Counted from the first letter of the stretch, positions 47,980 through 58,094 are shown. The stretch: DNA of 64,000 bases from Herbaspirillum aquaticum (GCF_002213425.1 NZ_NJGV01000004.1:124001-188000), one strand, 5' to 3'. Translations and numbers: made by a program. The notes: generated from the letters alone by a model not told the origin.

Positions 47980-50115
47980 GTGTTCAATAAAGTAACCAAG
48001 ACCTTCCAGTACGGTCAGCATCAAGTGACCCTGGAAACCGGCGAAATCGCTCGCCAGGCTTCTGGCGCCGTGGTGGTGTCGGTGGAAGACACCGTCATCC
48101 TGGCCACCGTGGTGGCCCGCAAGGAAGCCAAGCCCGGCCAGGACTTCTTCCCCCTGACGGTCGACTACATCGAGAAGACCTATGCAGCCGGCCGCATCCC
48201 CGGCGGTTTCTTCAAGCGTGAAGGCAAGCCTTCCGAAAAGGAAACCCTGACCTCGCGCCTGATCGATCGTCCGATCCGCCCGCTGTTCCCGGAAGGCTAC
48301 CTCAACGAAGTGCAGGTGATCATCCACGTGCTGTCGGTGAACCCTGAAATCGATCCGGACATCCCCGCCATGATCGGTGCCTCGGCAGCCCTGTCGCTGG
48401 CCGGCATCCCCTTCAATGGCCCGGTGGGCGCAGCCCGTGTGGGTTACATCGACGGCCAGTACGTCCTGAACCCGACCACCTCGCAGCTGAAGTCCTCGCA
48501 GCTGGACCTGGTGGTGGCCGGTACCGAAACCGCCGTGCTGATGGTGGAATCCGAAGCCGACCAGCTGTCCGAAGAAGTCATGCTGGGTGCCGTCGTGTTC
48601 GGTCACGACCAGTCCAAGGCCGTCATCGAAGCCATCCACGCCCTGGTGCGTGAAGGCGGCAAGCCGGAAGTCCAGTGGACCGCCCCGGCCAAGAACGAAG
48701 CCCTGATCGCACGCGTCTCGCAACTGGCCGAAGGCCCGCTGCGCGAAGCCTACCAGACCAAGGACAAGCAAGCCCGTACCGAAAAGCTCAAGGCCGTGAC
48801 CGCCCAGGTCAACGAAGCCCTGGTCGCTGAAGCCGCTGCCAACAACGGCGTGGCCGCTGATTCTGCCGAAGTCGGTTCCATCCTCTTCGACCTGGAAGCC
48901 AAGATCGTGCGTTCGCAGATCCTGGAAGGCGAACCCCGCATCGACGGCCGCGACACCCGCACCGTGCGTCCGATCTCGATCCGTACCGGCGTGCTGCCGC
49001 GTACCCACGGTTCGGCCCTGTTCACCCGTGGCGAAACGCAAGCCCTGGTCATCGCGACCCTGGGTACCGCACGCGACGAACAGAAGATCGACGGCCTGCT
49101 GGGTGAATACTCCGACCGCTTCATGCTCCACTACAACATGCCTCCGTTCGCCACCGGCGAAACCGGCCGCGTGGGCACCCCGAAGCGCCGCGAAATCGGC
49201 CACGGCCGCCTGGCCAAGCGCGCGCTGATCGCCGCGCTGCCGGCTGCTGACGAGTTCAGCTACTCGGTGCGCCTGGTCTCGGAAATCACTGAGTCCAACG
49301 GTTCCTCCTCGATGGCGTCGGTGTGCGGCGGCTGCCTGGCACTGATGGACGCCGGTGTGCCGATGAAGGCCCACGTGGCCGGCATCGCCATGGGCCTGAT
49401 CAAGGAAGGCAACAAGTTCGCCGTGCTGACCGACATCCTGGGCGATGAAGATCACCTGGGCGACATGGACTTCAAGGTGGCCGGTACTGCCAACGGCATT
49501 ACCGCCCTGCAGATGGACATCAAGATCCAGGGCATCACCAAGGAAATCATGCAGGTCGCGCTGGAGCAGGCCAAGGAAGGCCGCCACCACATCCTGGGCA
49601 AGATGCAGGAAGCCGTGCCGGCCGGCCGTGCCGAGCTGTCCGACTTCGCACCGCGCCTGATCACCATCAAGATCAACCCGGAAAAGATCCGTGACGTGAT
49701 CGGCAAGGGCGGCGCCGTCATTCGCGCGCTGACCGAAGAAACCGGCACCCAGATCGACATCAGCGACGAAGGCGTGGTCACCATCGCCTCCGTGGATGCG
49801 TCGGCTGGCCAGGAAGCCAAGCGCCGCATCGAAGAGCTGACCGCTTCCGTGGAAGTGGGCAAGATCTACGAAGGCACCGTCCTGAAGCTGCTGGACTTCG
49901 GCGCCATCGTCCAGGTCCTGCCGGGCAAGGATGGTCTGCTGCACATCAGCCAGATCGCCAACGAGCGTGTCAACGCCGTGGCCGACTACCTCAAGGAAGG
50001 CCAGCAAGTGCGCGTCAAGGTTCTGGAAACCGATGACCGCGGCCGCCTGAAGCTGTCGATGAAGGCTGCCCAGGCTGAAGAAGGCGACGCTGCCGCTCCG
50101 CAAGAAGCGCAGTAA
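47980..50115 (+). CDS. pnp: Polyribonucleotide nucleotidyltransferase
   Basis: 711 aa; start GTG 47980. Two RNase PH domains (about 10-215 and 315-545) flank a helical domain. [33 protein letters not shown] and [20 protein letters not shown] belong to the catalytic second core. KH domain: [24 protein letters not shown]1 domain: [22 protein letters not shown]. It degrades RNA 3'-5' by phosphorolysis. The alanine/glutamate-rich tail is the usual end. Confidence 0.97.
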   Translation: MFNKVTKTFQYGQHQVTLETGEIARQASGAVVVSVEDTVILATVVARKEAKPGQDFFPLTVDYIEKTYAAGRIPGGFFKREGKPSEKETLTSRLIDRPIRPLFPEGYLNEVQVIIHVLSVNPEIDPDIPAMIGASAALSLAGIPFNGPVGAARVGYIDGQYVLNPTTSQLKSSQLDLVVAGTETAVLMVESEADQLSEEVMLGAVVFGHDQSKAVIEAIHALVREGGKPEVQWTAPAKNEALIARVSQLAEGPLREAYQTKDKQARTEKLKAVTAQVNEALVAEAAANNGVAADSAEVGSILFDLEAKIVRSQILEGEPRIDGRDTRTVRPISIRTGVLPRTHGSALFTRGETQALVIATLGTARDEQKIDGLLGEYSDRFMLHYNMPPFATGETGRVGTPKRREIGHGRLAKRALIAALPAADEFSYSVRLVSEITESNGSSSMASVCGGCLALMDAGVPMKAHVAGIAMGLIKEGNKFAVLTDILGDEDHLGDMDFKVAGTANGITALQMDIKIQGITKEIMQVALEQAKEGRHHILGKMQEAVPAGRAELSDFAPRLITIKINPEKIRDVIGKGGAVIRALTEETGTQIDISDEGVVTIASVDASAGQEAKRRIEELTASVEVGKIYEGTVLKLLDFGAIVQVLPGKDGLLHISQIANERVNAVADYLKEGQQVRVKVLETDDRGRLKLSMKAAQAEEGDAAAPQEAQ

Positions 50116-50433
50116 TCCCTTCTGCCTGCACAGGCAACAAGGAAATCCCCCGTGCCGCAAGGCCGGGGGATTTTTTTTGGCGTGCGCAACAGGATACGGA
50201 CAATCTGCCCAAGTGATTTCGAACCAAAAGTGTGCGATTCTGTCCGTCTGCTTTGAGGGACATCAAGGTTCCGGTATGCCGCGCTCATCAGGGGGAAGGC
50301 GTGGCACTGCCAGCAGGCAGACCTGCAGAGATGCAGTTCCGAATAGAGAGTAGGGGACAGCTGTGCAGCCAGGTCAGATTCTCATGACCGGCTTGCGCGG
50401 ACAGAACAACACGTTACTTTTGAAAGGAAGGCA
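50116..50433. other. Intergenic region between pnp and ndh
   Basis: 318 bp. A terminator is at 50144-50178. The rest contains no gene, and no clear promoter was seen beyond a ribosome site (AAAGGAAGG) at the ndh start. Confidence 0.5.
50144..50178 (+). terminator. Rho-independent terminator after pnp
   Basis: AATCCCCCG and CGGGGGATT form a 9-bp stem; eight T follow. Confidence 0.88.
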
Positions 50434-51726
50434 ATGCCCCACGTCATCATCATCGGTTGCGGCTTCGGCGGTCTGGCCGCAGCGCGTGAACTGGCCCACG
50501 CCGATGTGCGCATCACCATGATCGATCGCAGCAACCACCACCTGTTCCAGCCCTTGCTGTACCAGGTGGCTACGGCCGGGCTGTCGGCCCCGGCCATCAG
50601 TGCGCCGATCCGCGCCATCCTGGCGCAGCAGCGCAACCTCACCACGCTGATGGCGGCGGTGACCGGGATCGATACCGCCGGCAAATCGGTCACGCTGGAA
50701 GACGGCAGCGTGCTGGCCTATGACTACCTCATCGTGGCGGCAGGCTCCACGCATAGCTACTTCGGTCACGATGAATGGAGCACGCTGGCACCGGGCCTGA
50801 AGACGCTGGAAGATGCCTTCGAAATCCGCAAGCGCATCCTGATGGCCTTTGAGCATGCCGAGCGCGAGACCGACGCGCGCCGCCGCCAGGAATGGCTGAC
50901 CTTCACCGTCATCGGCGGCGGCGCCACGGGCGTGGAGATGGCGGGTACGCTGGTGGAAATCGCGCGCCATACGCTCTCGGGCGAATTCCGCAACATCGAT
51001 CCGCATTCGGCCCGCGTGGTGCTGGTGGAAGGTTCGGAGCGCGTGCTCGGCGCTTATCCTGCGGACCTCTCCGAGAAAGCCCGCGAGCAGCTGCACAAGC
51101 TCGGGGTGGATGTGCGCACCGGTTGCCGTGTGGTGCATATCGACGAGACCTGCGTGCGCTACGCCAATTTCGATGGCGAGCAGAGCCTGGCCACGCGCAC
51201 GGTGATCTGGTCGGCGGGTGTAGCGGCCTCGCCGCTGGGCAAGAAACTGGGTGTACCGGTGGACCGTGCTGGTCGTGTACCGGTCACGCCGCAGCTCTGT
51301 ATTGGTGGTCACGACGAAGTGTTTGTGATCGGTGACCTGGCTGCCGCACAGTCGGAGGGCAAGCCGGTGCCAGGCGTGTCACCGGCGGCCAAGCAGATGG
51401 GCCGCGTAGCTGCGCGCAACATCAAGCATCACATTGCCGGGCAGCCGGCCGAGAGCTTCGTCTACAAGGACTACGGATCGCTGGCCACCATCGGTCGCCG
51501 GGCTGCCATTGCGATGGTCGGCAAGCTCAAGTTCTCGGGGTATCCGGCCTGGCTGTTCTGGCTGTTCGTGCACGTGTATTTCCTGATCGGCTTCCGCAAT
51601 CGCATCATGGTGATGGCCGATTGGGCCTGGGCGTATTTCACCTTCAAGCGCAGTGCGCGCGTGATCTCGGCGACCATGCCGACCCAGCCTGGGCAGCAGG
51701 CCTTGCGCAAGGAAGTGGCTGAGTAG
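50434..51726 (+). CDS. ndh: Type II NADH:quinone dehydrogenase
   Basis: 430 aa. The FAD-binding start is VIIIGCGFGGLAAARELA, and HHLFQPLLYQVATAGL follows, typical of NDH-2. The NADH-binding strand has TVIGGGATGVEMAGTL. VFVIGDLAAAQ is the FAD-ribose Asp motif, and FKYKDYGSLATIGRR-type VYKDYGSLATIGRRAAI closes the fold with a C-terminal hydrophobic membrane-binding part (FSGYPAWLFWLFVHVYFLI). It feeds electrons to quinone without pumping protons. Confidence 0.92.
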   Translation: MPHVIIIGCGFGGLAAARELAHADVRITMIDRSNHHLFQPLLYQVATAGLSAPAISAPIRAILAQQRNLTTLMAAVTGIDTAGKSVTLEDGSVLAYDYLIVAAGSTHSYFGHDEWSTLAPGLKTLEDAFEIRKRILMAFEHAERETDARRRQEWLTFTVIGGGATGVEMAGTLVEIARHTLSGEFRNIDPHSARVVLVEGSERVLGAYPADLSEKAREQLHKLGVDVRTGCRVVHIDETCVRYANFDGEQSLATRTVIWSAGVAASPLGKKLGVPVDRAGRVPVTPQLCIGGHDEVFVIGDLAAAQSEGKPVPGVSPAAKQMGRVAARNIKHHIAGQPAESFVYKDYGSLATIGRRAAIAMVGKLKFSGYPAWLFWLFVHVYFLIGFRNRIMVMADWAWAYFTFKRSARVISATMPTQPGQQALRKEVAE

Positions 51727-51745
51727 ATTCAGCCTGCGTTCCAGC

Positions 51746-51785
51746 AAAAAGCCCTCGCTTCCGTCATCGGGAGCGAGGGCTTTTT
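51746..51785. terminator. Bidirectional terminator
   Basis: AAAAAGCCCTCGCT and AGCGAGGGCTTTTT, perfect 14-bp arms with a 12-nt loop, between convergent ndh and DUF2891 genes. Confidence 0.9.
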
Positions 51786-51806
51786 CGCAGGAGCACGAGG
51801 TGTGGA

Positions 51807-52811
51807 TCAGTCTTCCAGCGCCAGCATGGCAAAGCTGGCCAGCCAGTGGCCACCGCTGTAGTGGCTGCCGACCACCTGGTCGATCGACGCCGCGATGTGA
51901 CGCTGGATCGACGCCTCGATGGCACTGCGCGCAGCGTGGTGGGCTGGCAGGTGACGCAGCACGTTTTTCATGCACCAGGCGCGCGAGAGGTTCAGGCCGT
52001 CCAGGTGCGCGATCTTGGGATCGGTCGGGTCGGAGACGTGGGCCGGCTGCATGATCTGTTCGACTTCCGACACGCGCGGCAGATACCGATCGAACCAGGT
52101 CGCGAACTCCTGCGCCGGGAGAACTTTGCTCATCAGCAGGGCTTCGGTCAGTGCGCCGGAGATGTATTCGTCACCGCCGGGTTCGTAGTGGGCGGGGTAG
52201 TCGGTGTCCTTGCCGTAATAGCGTTGTGCGCTGGCCAGGATCACCTGCTCCAGTTCGCCATCCTTGATGTGGCGGGCCTGGTCCAGCGACAGCGCCAGGG
52301 CAAAGGCGGTGTTGTAATGCGTGCCGACCCGGATCGGATAGCTCAGCTTGGACAGGTAGTCCAGCAGGCGGCGGCGGATCTCCAGCGTCAGCGGCTGCAT
52401 CGCGGCACGCCATGCGGCGGCGCGCGGCAGTGTGGATTGCGCCAGTTCCTGGTCCAGCGCAAGGATCCAGCCGAAACCGTAGGGACGTTCGAATGAGGCG
52501 CGGCCACCGACACGGAAATAGTCGGTCTCGCGCTCCATCAATTCCGGCGTGAAGTGCTCATCGAAGATGGCCTCGATATCGCTGCGTGGGGGCAGTTGAG
52601 GATAGCGCTGGACGCAGCGCAGCAGCAGCCAGAAGCCATGCACGGCCGAATGCCAGTCGTAGCAGCCATAGAAGACCGGATGCATGGCGCGCGGCGAGAG
52701 CACGTCTTCGGGGCCGTTGAGCACGTGCATGATGTGGTTGGGATATTCCTGGCGCAGGTAGGCCAGCGGCATGCGGGCAAATTGTTCGGCCCGGTCGAGA
52801 GTGAGTTGCAT
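51807..52811 (-). CDS. DUF2891 domain-containing protein
   Basis: 334 aa from ATG 52811 with AAGGAG upstream. HPVFYGCYDWHSAVHGFWLLLR is the family core, with His/Cys/Trp likely at an active or ligand site, and the rest is helical, like an alpha/alpha barrel (LPPRSDIEAIFDEHF, YPAHYEPGGDEYISGALTEALLM). Function unknown. It is the last gene of the 5-oxoprolinase cluster. Confidence 0.88.
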   Translation of the reverse strand: MQLTLDRAEQFARMPLAYLRQEYPNHIMHVLNGPEDVLSPRAMHPVFYGCYDWHSAVHGFWLLLRCVQRYPQLPPRSDIEAIFDEHFTPELMERETDYFRVGGRASFERPYGFGWILALDQELAQSTLPRAAAWRAAMQPLTLEIRRRLLDYLSKLSYPIRVGTHYNTAFALALSLDQARHIKDGELEQVILASAQRYYGKDTDYPAHYEPGGDEYISGALTEALLMSKVLPAQEFATWFDRYLPRVSEVEQIMQPAHVSDPTDPKIAHLDGLNLSRAWCMKNVLRHLPAHHAARSAIEASIQRHIAASIDQVVGSHYSGGHWLASFAMLALED

Positions 52812-52884
52812 GGGGACTCCTTGAAGCAAGTGGGGCGACCTGGCCGCAACAGCGCATGCGGCCAGGTCCGGCCATCCGTTCAGG

Positions 52885-53871
52885 TCAGCGGAAGGCGAGG
52901 AAGTACATCAGGAACACGTTCACGGTCAGCAGCGTCAGTGCGGTGGGGATCTGCACCTTGATGACCTGGTACTTGTTCTTCAGTTCCAGCAGCGCGGCCG
53001 GCACGATGTTGTAGTTCGCGGCCATGGGCGTCATCAGCGTGCCGCAATAGCCCGAGTACATGCCGATGGCCACCAGCGGTGCCGGATCGGCGTGATGCCC
53101 CAGGATCAGGAAGGGCAGCGCGATGCCCGCGCTCATCACCGGGAAGGCGGCGAACGCATTGCCCATCACCATCGTGAACAGCGCCATGCCCACGCAGTAG
53201 ATCACCACCACCAGGAAGCGATTGTCCGGATTGACGAACAGGCTCACCACCTGCTGCACCGAGGTACCGGTCTTGGCAGCCACGAAGACGCCGCCGAGCA
53301 TGGCCAGCATCAGCGGCAGGATCGCGGCCCAGCCGATGGAGTCCACCAGGCGGCGCGACTGGCGCACTGCCTGCAGCGGCGTGCCACGGGTAAGCACGCA
53401 ACCGGCGATGAGCGCGCACACGCAGGCTACGCACAGGGCGGCCAGGGTCAGCTGCTTCTGGTCCAGCAGCATCAGGCCGCCGACCGAGACACCCTTGAGC
53501 AGTACGGTACAGGCCACCGTGATGACCGGGATCAGCACCGCCGGGAAGAACAGCCAGTTGCCCAGTCGCTTGGAGGAGGTCACGCGCTCTTCATGCGTGG
53601 AGGTTGCATAGCTGCCCATGGAGAGCAGGCCGGTGCCGGCGATGAGCGAGATGATGATGACGGTGCCGCCGATGATGCGGTGAGCCATGGACTTGCCCAG
53701 GTTTTCCACCAGCAGGTCGCCGAACAGGAACACGGCGCCGAACAGGAACCAGAACAGGGCCGTCGTGAAACGCTTGGGGTTGCCCTTGTCGCGCAGGGTC
53801 ATCACGGTCAGCATCATGACGATGATGCCGATGAGGTAGTAGATGCGGTTGATCGAGATGAGCGTATTCAT
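52885..53871 (-). CDS. DUF979 family membrane protein
   Basis: 328 aa from ATG 53871, overlapping the DUF969 stop by 4 bp. About ten helices, including YYLIGIIVMMLTVMTLRDKGNP at the start and GMYSGYCGTLMTPMAANYNIVPAALLELKNKYQVIKVQ at the end. DUF979 and DUF969 genes are usually paired and probably form one transporter. In the 5-oxoproline setting, uptake of pyroglutamate or its peptides is plausible. Confidence 0.9.
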   Translation of the reverse strand: MNTLISINRIYYLIGIIVMMLTVMTLRDKGNPKRFTTALFWFLFGAVFLFGDLLVENLGKSMAHRIIGGTVIIISLIAGTGLLSMGSYATSTHEERVTSSKRLGNWLFFPAVLIPVITVACTVLLKGVSVGGLMLLDQKQLTLAALCVACVCALIAGCVLTRGTPLQAVRQSRRLVDSIGWAAILPLMLAMLGGVFVAAKTGTSVQQVVSLFVNPDNRFLVVVIYCVGMALFTMVMGNAFAAFPVMSAGIALPFLILGHHADPAPLVAIGMYSGYCGTLMTPMAANYNIVPAALLELKNKYQVIKVQIPTALTLLTVNVFLMYFLAFR

Positions 53872-54593
53872 GCGGATACCTTGGCAGCGGATTGGGTAGC
53901 TTTCCACGCATCGACATCGCGGCGGATGGAGGCGTCGAGGCGGGTCAGGCGGAACATGTGGATCACCAGCGCCGACAGGGCCGTGGGGATGGCCCACAGG
54001 CCGATGTGCAGCGGCTCGATGTTGGTGATGCCGTTCTCCTTCAGGAAGGCATCCATCAGCAGCACCGCGCCGAAGGCGATGAAGATGTCCTCGCCGAAGA
54101 ACACGGCGATGTTGTCGCAGGCGGCGGCATGGGCCTTGATCTTGTCGCGGATGTGTTGCGGCAGGTCTTCGCCATAGGCGTTGACCGCTGCGCCTTCAGC
54201 CATCGGTGCCAGCAGCGGGCGCACCGTCTGCGCCTGGCCGCCGAGATAGATCAGGCCGAGTGCGGCCGTGCCTTCGCGCAGAATGAAGTAAAGCATCAGG
54301 ATGCGCGCCGAGGTGGCGCTGGCGATGCTGGAGATCCACGCCTGGGCGCGTTCCTTGAGGCCGTAATGTTCCAACAGGCCGATGATCGGCAGGATCAGCA
54401 GGAAGGTCGCCAGCGAACGGCTGTTGACGAACTTCTCGCCGAAGGTCTCCAGCAGCATGCCGAAGTCCATGCCGACCGACAGGCCGGTGGTGAGACCCGC
54501 GACCGTGACTACCAGCAGCGGGTTGAAACGCAAGGCAAAACCGGCCACGACGATCGGTATCCCGATCAGCGGCAACAGTGTCGTACTCTCCAT
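53868..54593 (-). CDS. DUF969 family membrane protein
   Basis: 241 aa from ATG 54593 (AGGGAG upstream). Six or so helices with LLPLIGIPIVVAGFALRFNPLLVV, FGEKFVNSRSLATFLLILPIIGLLEHYGLKERAQ and FFGEDIFIAFGAVLLMDAF. Together with DUF979 it resembles two halves of one ion-transporter-superfamily carrier. Placed 260 bp after pxpA, a gap without a gene. Confidence 0.9.
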   Translation of the reverse strand: MESTTLLPLIGIPIVVAGFALRFNPLLVVTVAGLTTGLSVGMDFGMLLETFGEKFVNSRSLATFLLILPIIGLLEHYGLKERAQAWISSIASATSARILMLYFILREGTAALGLIYLGGQAQTVRPLLAPMAEGAAVNAYGEDLPQHIRDKIKAHAAACDNIAVFFGEDIFIAFGAVLLMDAFLKENGITNIEPLHIGLWAIPTALSALVIHMFRLTRLDASIRRDVDAWKATQSAAKVSA

Positions 54594-54853
54594 GAAAAAC
54601 TCCCTATGTGAATGAGGAAAAATCCTGCCACCATGGTGCAAGGTCCGTGCCAGCGATGTCGCGCAAAGCCGCGCCCAGACTGGATTTGCGTGAATTTGCA
54701 AAGGGCAGGGGCGTGACTTTTCCTGCGACCTCGCGGGCCTCAGGCTGGCGGCTTTTCTTGTTGTTTTCGGAAACGAACTACAGCTTGCGGCACCCCGTGT
54801 TCAAGTGCAGGTGCCTACTTTCCTGCGTCTTGCGAGGACGCTGGAAAAATCCT

Positions 54854-55594
54854 TCATACCGTCGCGCGCACGGCAATCTGCTCGGCGTGCAGGCGTGCCC
54901 GAATCTGGCGCGCGAAATCCAGTGCGTGCGCGCCATCTCCGTGCAGGCACACGGTCTGTGCATTGACTTCGACCAGGCTGCCGTCGATGGCCTTGACCTT
55001 CTTTTGCTTGACCAGCATCAGGGTCTGGGCGATGGCCTCGGCATCGTTCTCGATCATGGCACCGGGCTTGCTGCGTGCGACCAGGCTGCCATCGGCTTCA
55101 TAGGCGCGATCGGCAAACACTTCTTCGACCGCATTGAGGTCGGCATGGCGGGCGGCGGCGATCAGTTCGCTGCCGGCCAGGCCATACAGGCTCAGTTCGG
55201 GATTGAAGGTGCGGATGGCGGCGCAGATGGCATTGGCCAGCACGGCATCCTTGGCGGCCTGGTTGTAGAGCGCACCGTGCGGCTTGACGTGGGTCATGCG
55301 GCCGCCTTCGGCGCGCACGATGGCGTCGAGCGCGCCGAGTTGATAAAGCATGCCGCTGATGATGTCCTCGGGCGGCAATTGCATGGCGCTGCGGCCGAAG
55401 TTTTCACGGTCGGGGAAGCTGGGGTGGGCGCCGATGGCTACGTGATTCTGGATCGCCCAGCGCACGCTGCGCCGCATGGTGCTGGCGTCGCCCGCATGCC
55501 AGCCGCAGGCGATGTTGGCGGAGCTGACCAGGGTCAGCAGTTGTTCGTCGGTGTCGCAGCCTTCGCCGAGGTCGGCATTGAGATCGATATGCAT
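54854..55594 (-). CDS. pxpA: 5-oxoprolinase subunit PxpA (LamB/YcsF family)
   Basis: 246 aa. [37 protein letters not shown] at the start is the family signature with metal or substrate ligands; [16 protein letters not shown] and [12 protein letters not shown] follow. With PxpB and PxpC it hydrolyses 5-oxo-L-proline to glutamate using ATP. The start is 9 bp after the pxpC stop. Confidence 0.95.
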   Translation of the reverse strand: MHIDLNADLGEGCDTDEQLLTLVSSANIACGWHAGDASTMRRSVRWAIQNHVAIGAHPSFPDRENFGRSAMQLPPEDIISGMLYQLGALDAIVRAEGGRMTHVKPHGALYNQAAKDAVLANAICAAIRTFNPELSLYGLAGSELIAAARHADLNAVEEVFADRAYEADGSLVARSKPGAMIENDAEAIAQTLMLVKQKKVKAIDGSLVEVNAQTVCLHGDGAHALDFARQIRARLHAEQIAVRATV

Positions 55595-55603
55595 GGCGTT
55601 CCC

Positions 55604-56638
55604 TTATTTCTTGTAGAGCGTGGCGCGCGACCAGTCCAGGGCGGCGACCGTGGCGCGGATGGAATCGAGATAGCGCTGCTGTTCTTCGGCGGCGGCCAGG
55701 GCATCGGCCAGCTCGCAGGGTTCCAGCCGCAGGGTGGCATTCAGCGGGGCTTGTGCCAGCTTCCACAGGTCGGCACCGATGATCACGCCGATCTTCGGAT
55801 AGCCGCCGGTAGTCTGGGCATCACCCATCAGGATGATGGGCTGGCCCGAGGGCGGCACCTGGATCACGCCCGGCACCACGCCATGCGAGAGCATGTCGCG
55901 GCCTTGCTTGCGCTTGAGTTCCGGACCTTCGAGGCGATAGCCCATGCGGTTGCTGTTGGGTGTGACGCGCCAGGTGTCGGACCACAGCGCTTCACGCGAG
56001 GTCTTGCTGAACTGATCGAATTCGGGGCCGGGCAGCACGCGCAGGGTGACGTGCTGGCTGTGTTCATCGGCACGCAGGGCCAGGCCGCTCCAGCGCGGGG
56101 AACGCACGCCGAAGGCCGGACCATGGACCGCGGCAGAGGCGGCGCTGGCGTCGCCGATGGGGAGCTTGTCGCCACGCTTGAGGGCACGCCCCTGGTGGCC
56201 GCCGAAGCCGGCTTTCAGGTCCGTGCTGCGTGAGCCCAGCACTACCGGCACATCGATACCACCGGCCACAGCGAGGTAGGTCCGCATGCTGTGGCGAGGC
56301 GCCTGCTCGGGGGAATCCGCGGCCGCCAGGCTCAGCTTGAGCACGCTGCCGGCGCGCACCGGAATGCTCCAGCAGGCGGCGATGGGTTTGCCATCGAGGG
56401 TGGCCCCGATATCGTCGCCACCGAGGGCGATGCGGGTGTCGCGGGTGAAGCGCAGTTCGGCCACGCCCATGGTGATTTCAAGTCCGGCCGCATCGACCGG
56501 ATTGCCGACCAGCAGGTTGGCGCTGGCCAGCGCCAGCGTATTGAGGGCGCCGCCGGGATGGATGCCCAGGCTGCGATGGCCGCTGCGGCCCATGTCCTGC
56601 ACCGAGGCCAGCATGCCGGGTTGGATGATGTCGATCAT
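55604..56638 (-). CDS. pxpC: 5-oxoprolinase subunit PxpC (biotin-dependent carboxyltransferase family)
   Basis: 344 aa. GMLASVQDMGRSGHRSLGIHPGGALN near the start, GFGGHQGRALKRGDKL in the middle, and QVPPSGQPIILMGDAQTTGGYPKIG near the end match the KipA/PxpC family. It works with PxpB, and its first 4 bp overlap the pxpB stop (ATGA). No biotin carboxylase lies nearby, supporting the 5-oxoprolinase role. Confidence 0.94.
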   Translation of the reverse strand: MIDIIQPGMLASVQDMGRSGHRSLGIHPGGALNTLALASANLLVGNPVDAAGLEITMGVAELRFTRDTRIALGGDDIGATLDGKPIAACWSIPVRAGSVLKLSLAAADSPEQAPRHSMRTYLAVAGGIDVPVVLGSRSTDLKAGFGGHQGRALKRGDKLPIGDASAASAAVHGPAFGVRSPRWSGLALRADEHSQHVTLRVLPGPEFDQFSKTSREALWSDTWRVTPNSNRMGYRLEGPELKRKQGRDMLSHGVVPGVIQVPPSGQPIILMGDAQTTGGYPKIGVIIGADLWKLAQAPLNATLRLEPCELADALAAAEEQQRYLDSIRATVAALDWSRATLYKK

Positions 56639-57288
56639 GAGGCCACGCGCTCCACGGTAAAGCGTACACGGTCGCCGGGACGCAGCAGCGTCGGCGGTTG
56701 CTGGGAAGGATCGAACAGTTGCAGGGCGGTGCGGCCGATGAGTTGCCAGCCGCCGGGGGAGGCCATCGGATAGATACCGGTCTGTTCCCCGCCGATGCCT
56801 ACCGACCCGGCCGGGATGCTCACCCGCGGCGTGGTGTGGCGCGGCGTGGCCAGGCTGGCGTCAAGCCCGCCCATGTAGGCGAAGCCGGGCAGGAAGCCGA
56901 GGAAATACACCACGTATTCGGCGTGGCTGTGGCGTTCGATCACTTCCCTGGTCGACAGGCCGGTGTGACGGGCCACGTTGTCCAGGTCCGGACCGGCGCT
57001 GCCGCCATAGACCACCGGGATCTCGACCATGCGGCCTTCGCTGGCCGAGCTGCCGAGCTTGGGCCAGCTCTTCAGGACGCGCTGCGACAGGGTATCCAGA
57101 TCGATGACGGGGCGCTTGGTGATCAGGGTCAGGTTGTTCATGCCGGGCACGACTTCGCTGACTTCTTCCCATTCACTGGCCAGCGTGGCCAGCGCCCAGA
57201 TGCGTTGCTGCTGGGGCAGGGTGGCGGGGGCCGGCAAACTGCAGAGCAGTGCGCGGTCGCCCAAAGGGTGGAGCTGGGGTGGCTGCAT
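56635..57288 (-). CDS. pxpB: 5-oxoprolinase subunit PxpB (KipI-like)
   Basis: 217 aa. LGDRALLCSLP at the start, EVVPGMNNLTLI, HSHAEYVVYFLGFLPGFAYMGGLD and TPRVSIPAGSVGIGGEQTGIYPMASPGGWQLIGRT are the Allophanate-hydrolase-subunit-1/KipI signatures. First gene of the leftward operon; a promoter lies about 95 bp upstream. Confidence 0.95.
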   Translation of the reverse strand: MQPPQLHPLGDRALLCSLPAPATLPQQQRIWALATLASEWEEVSEVVPGMNNLTLITKRPVIDLDTLSQRVLKSWPKLGSSASEGRMVEIPVVYGGSAGPDLDNVARHTGLSTREVIERHSHAEYVVYFLGFLPGFAYMGGLDASLATPRHTTPRVSIPAGSVGIGGEQTGIYPMASPGGWQLIGRTALQLFDPSQQPPTLLRPGDRVRFTVERVAS

Positions 57289-57381
57289 GTGTCTCTCGCC
57301 TCGGCTGAGATTTTTGTTGAGAACCCGGCCATGCCGCTGCCGGGGTCAAGGTGCGTCTGGTGATGCCCTGCTTTTTTGCGG

Positions 57382-57410
57382 ATATTACATTTCAAAGAAA
57401 ATATAAACAA
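57382..57410 (-). promoter_or_regulatory. Putative promoter of the pxp operon
   Basis: Read on the minus strand: TTGTTT, 17 bp, TAATAT, in an AT-rich stretch between pxpB and the MarR-like gene. Confidence 0.55.
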
Positions 57411-57417
57411 TATGTCG

Positions 57418-57430
57418 ATAAATTATTTAT
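57418..57430. promoter_or_regulatory. Palindrome in the pxp divergent promoter region
   Basis: ATAAAT-T-ATTTAT is a perfect 13-bp palindrome, 7 bp upstream of the putative pxp -35 box and before a TATAGT (57444-57449) that could be the -10 of the MarR-like gene. Candidate binding site of that regulator; AT-rich palindromes also arise by chance. Confidence 0.4.
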
Positions 57431-57484
57431 TTAATCTTTGCGCTATAGTGTTGCCATTCTGTCGTCCTGAGCCCCACGCTTCCC

Positions 57485-58057
57485 ATGAGCCAAGAGAACA
57501 ACGAGACGTCCAAGCCCGTCCAGACTGAATTGCCCGGTGCCGACCCGGCACCGCGCCCGACCAAGATCGTGTCGTCGCAGCACCTGGTTTCCGAACGCAG
57601 TGCCGAGCTCTCCGAGCTGGAATATGCCCTCATCATGGCCAGCAATGCCTTCAACCGCTGGATGGTGCGCTGCATGGCCGCCGCCGGTGCGAAGGACATG
57701 ACGGCCATTGAGGTCTCCCTGCTGCATCACGTCAACCATCGGGACCGCAAGAAAAAACTGGCCGATATCTGTTTCGTATTGAACGTCGAGGACACCCACG
57801 TGGTCACCTATGCCTTGAAGAAGCTGGTCAAGGCCGGCTACGTCAAGAGCGAGAAGGCCGGCAAGGAATTGCTGTTTTCGACCACCCCGGCCGGGCAGGC
57901 GCTGTGCATGAAGTACCGCGAGGTGCGCGAGCGCTGCCTCATCGAGGTACAGGCCGAGAGCGGCATTCCCAACCAGGCCATCGGCGAGGCGGCCCAGCTG
58001 CTGCGCAATGCTTCCGGGCTGTATGACACGGCGGCGCGGGCGGCGGCTTCGCTCTGA
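57485..58057 (+). CDS. MarR-like winged-helix transcriptional regulator
   Basis: 190 aa. After a disordered start, a long helix (ELEYALIMASNAFNRWMVRCMAAAG) leads to a winged helix: MTAIEVSLLHHVNHRDRKKKLADICFVLNVEDTHVVTYALKKLVKAGYVKSEKAGKELLFSTTPAGQAL. It is divergent from pxpB and probably controls it. It could instead be co-transcribed with the quinone oxidoreductase 37 bp downstream. Confidence 0.88.
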   Translation: MSQENNETSKPVQTELPGADPAPRPTKIVSSQHLVSERSAELSELEYALIMASNAFNRWMVRCMAAAGAKDMTAIEVSLLHHVNHRDRKKKLADICFVLNVEDTHVVTYALKKLVKAGYVKSEKAGKELLFSTTPAGQALCMKYREVRERCLIEVQAESGIPNQAIGEAAQLLRNASGLYDTAARAAASL

Positions 58058-58094
58058 GACCCATCACACCCCATTGAATTGAAGGATAGGACAC

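Noticed and set aside
47746..50160. 804-codon open frame on the minus strand opposite pnp
   Set aside because: It mirrors pnp in a high-GC genome, has a biased composition (His, Gln, Gly, Val), and no protein family features.
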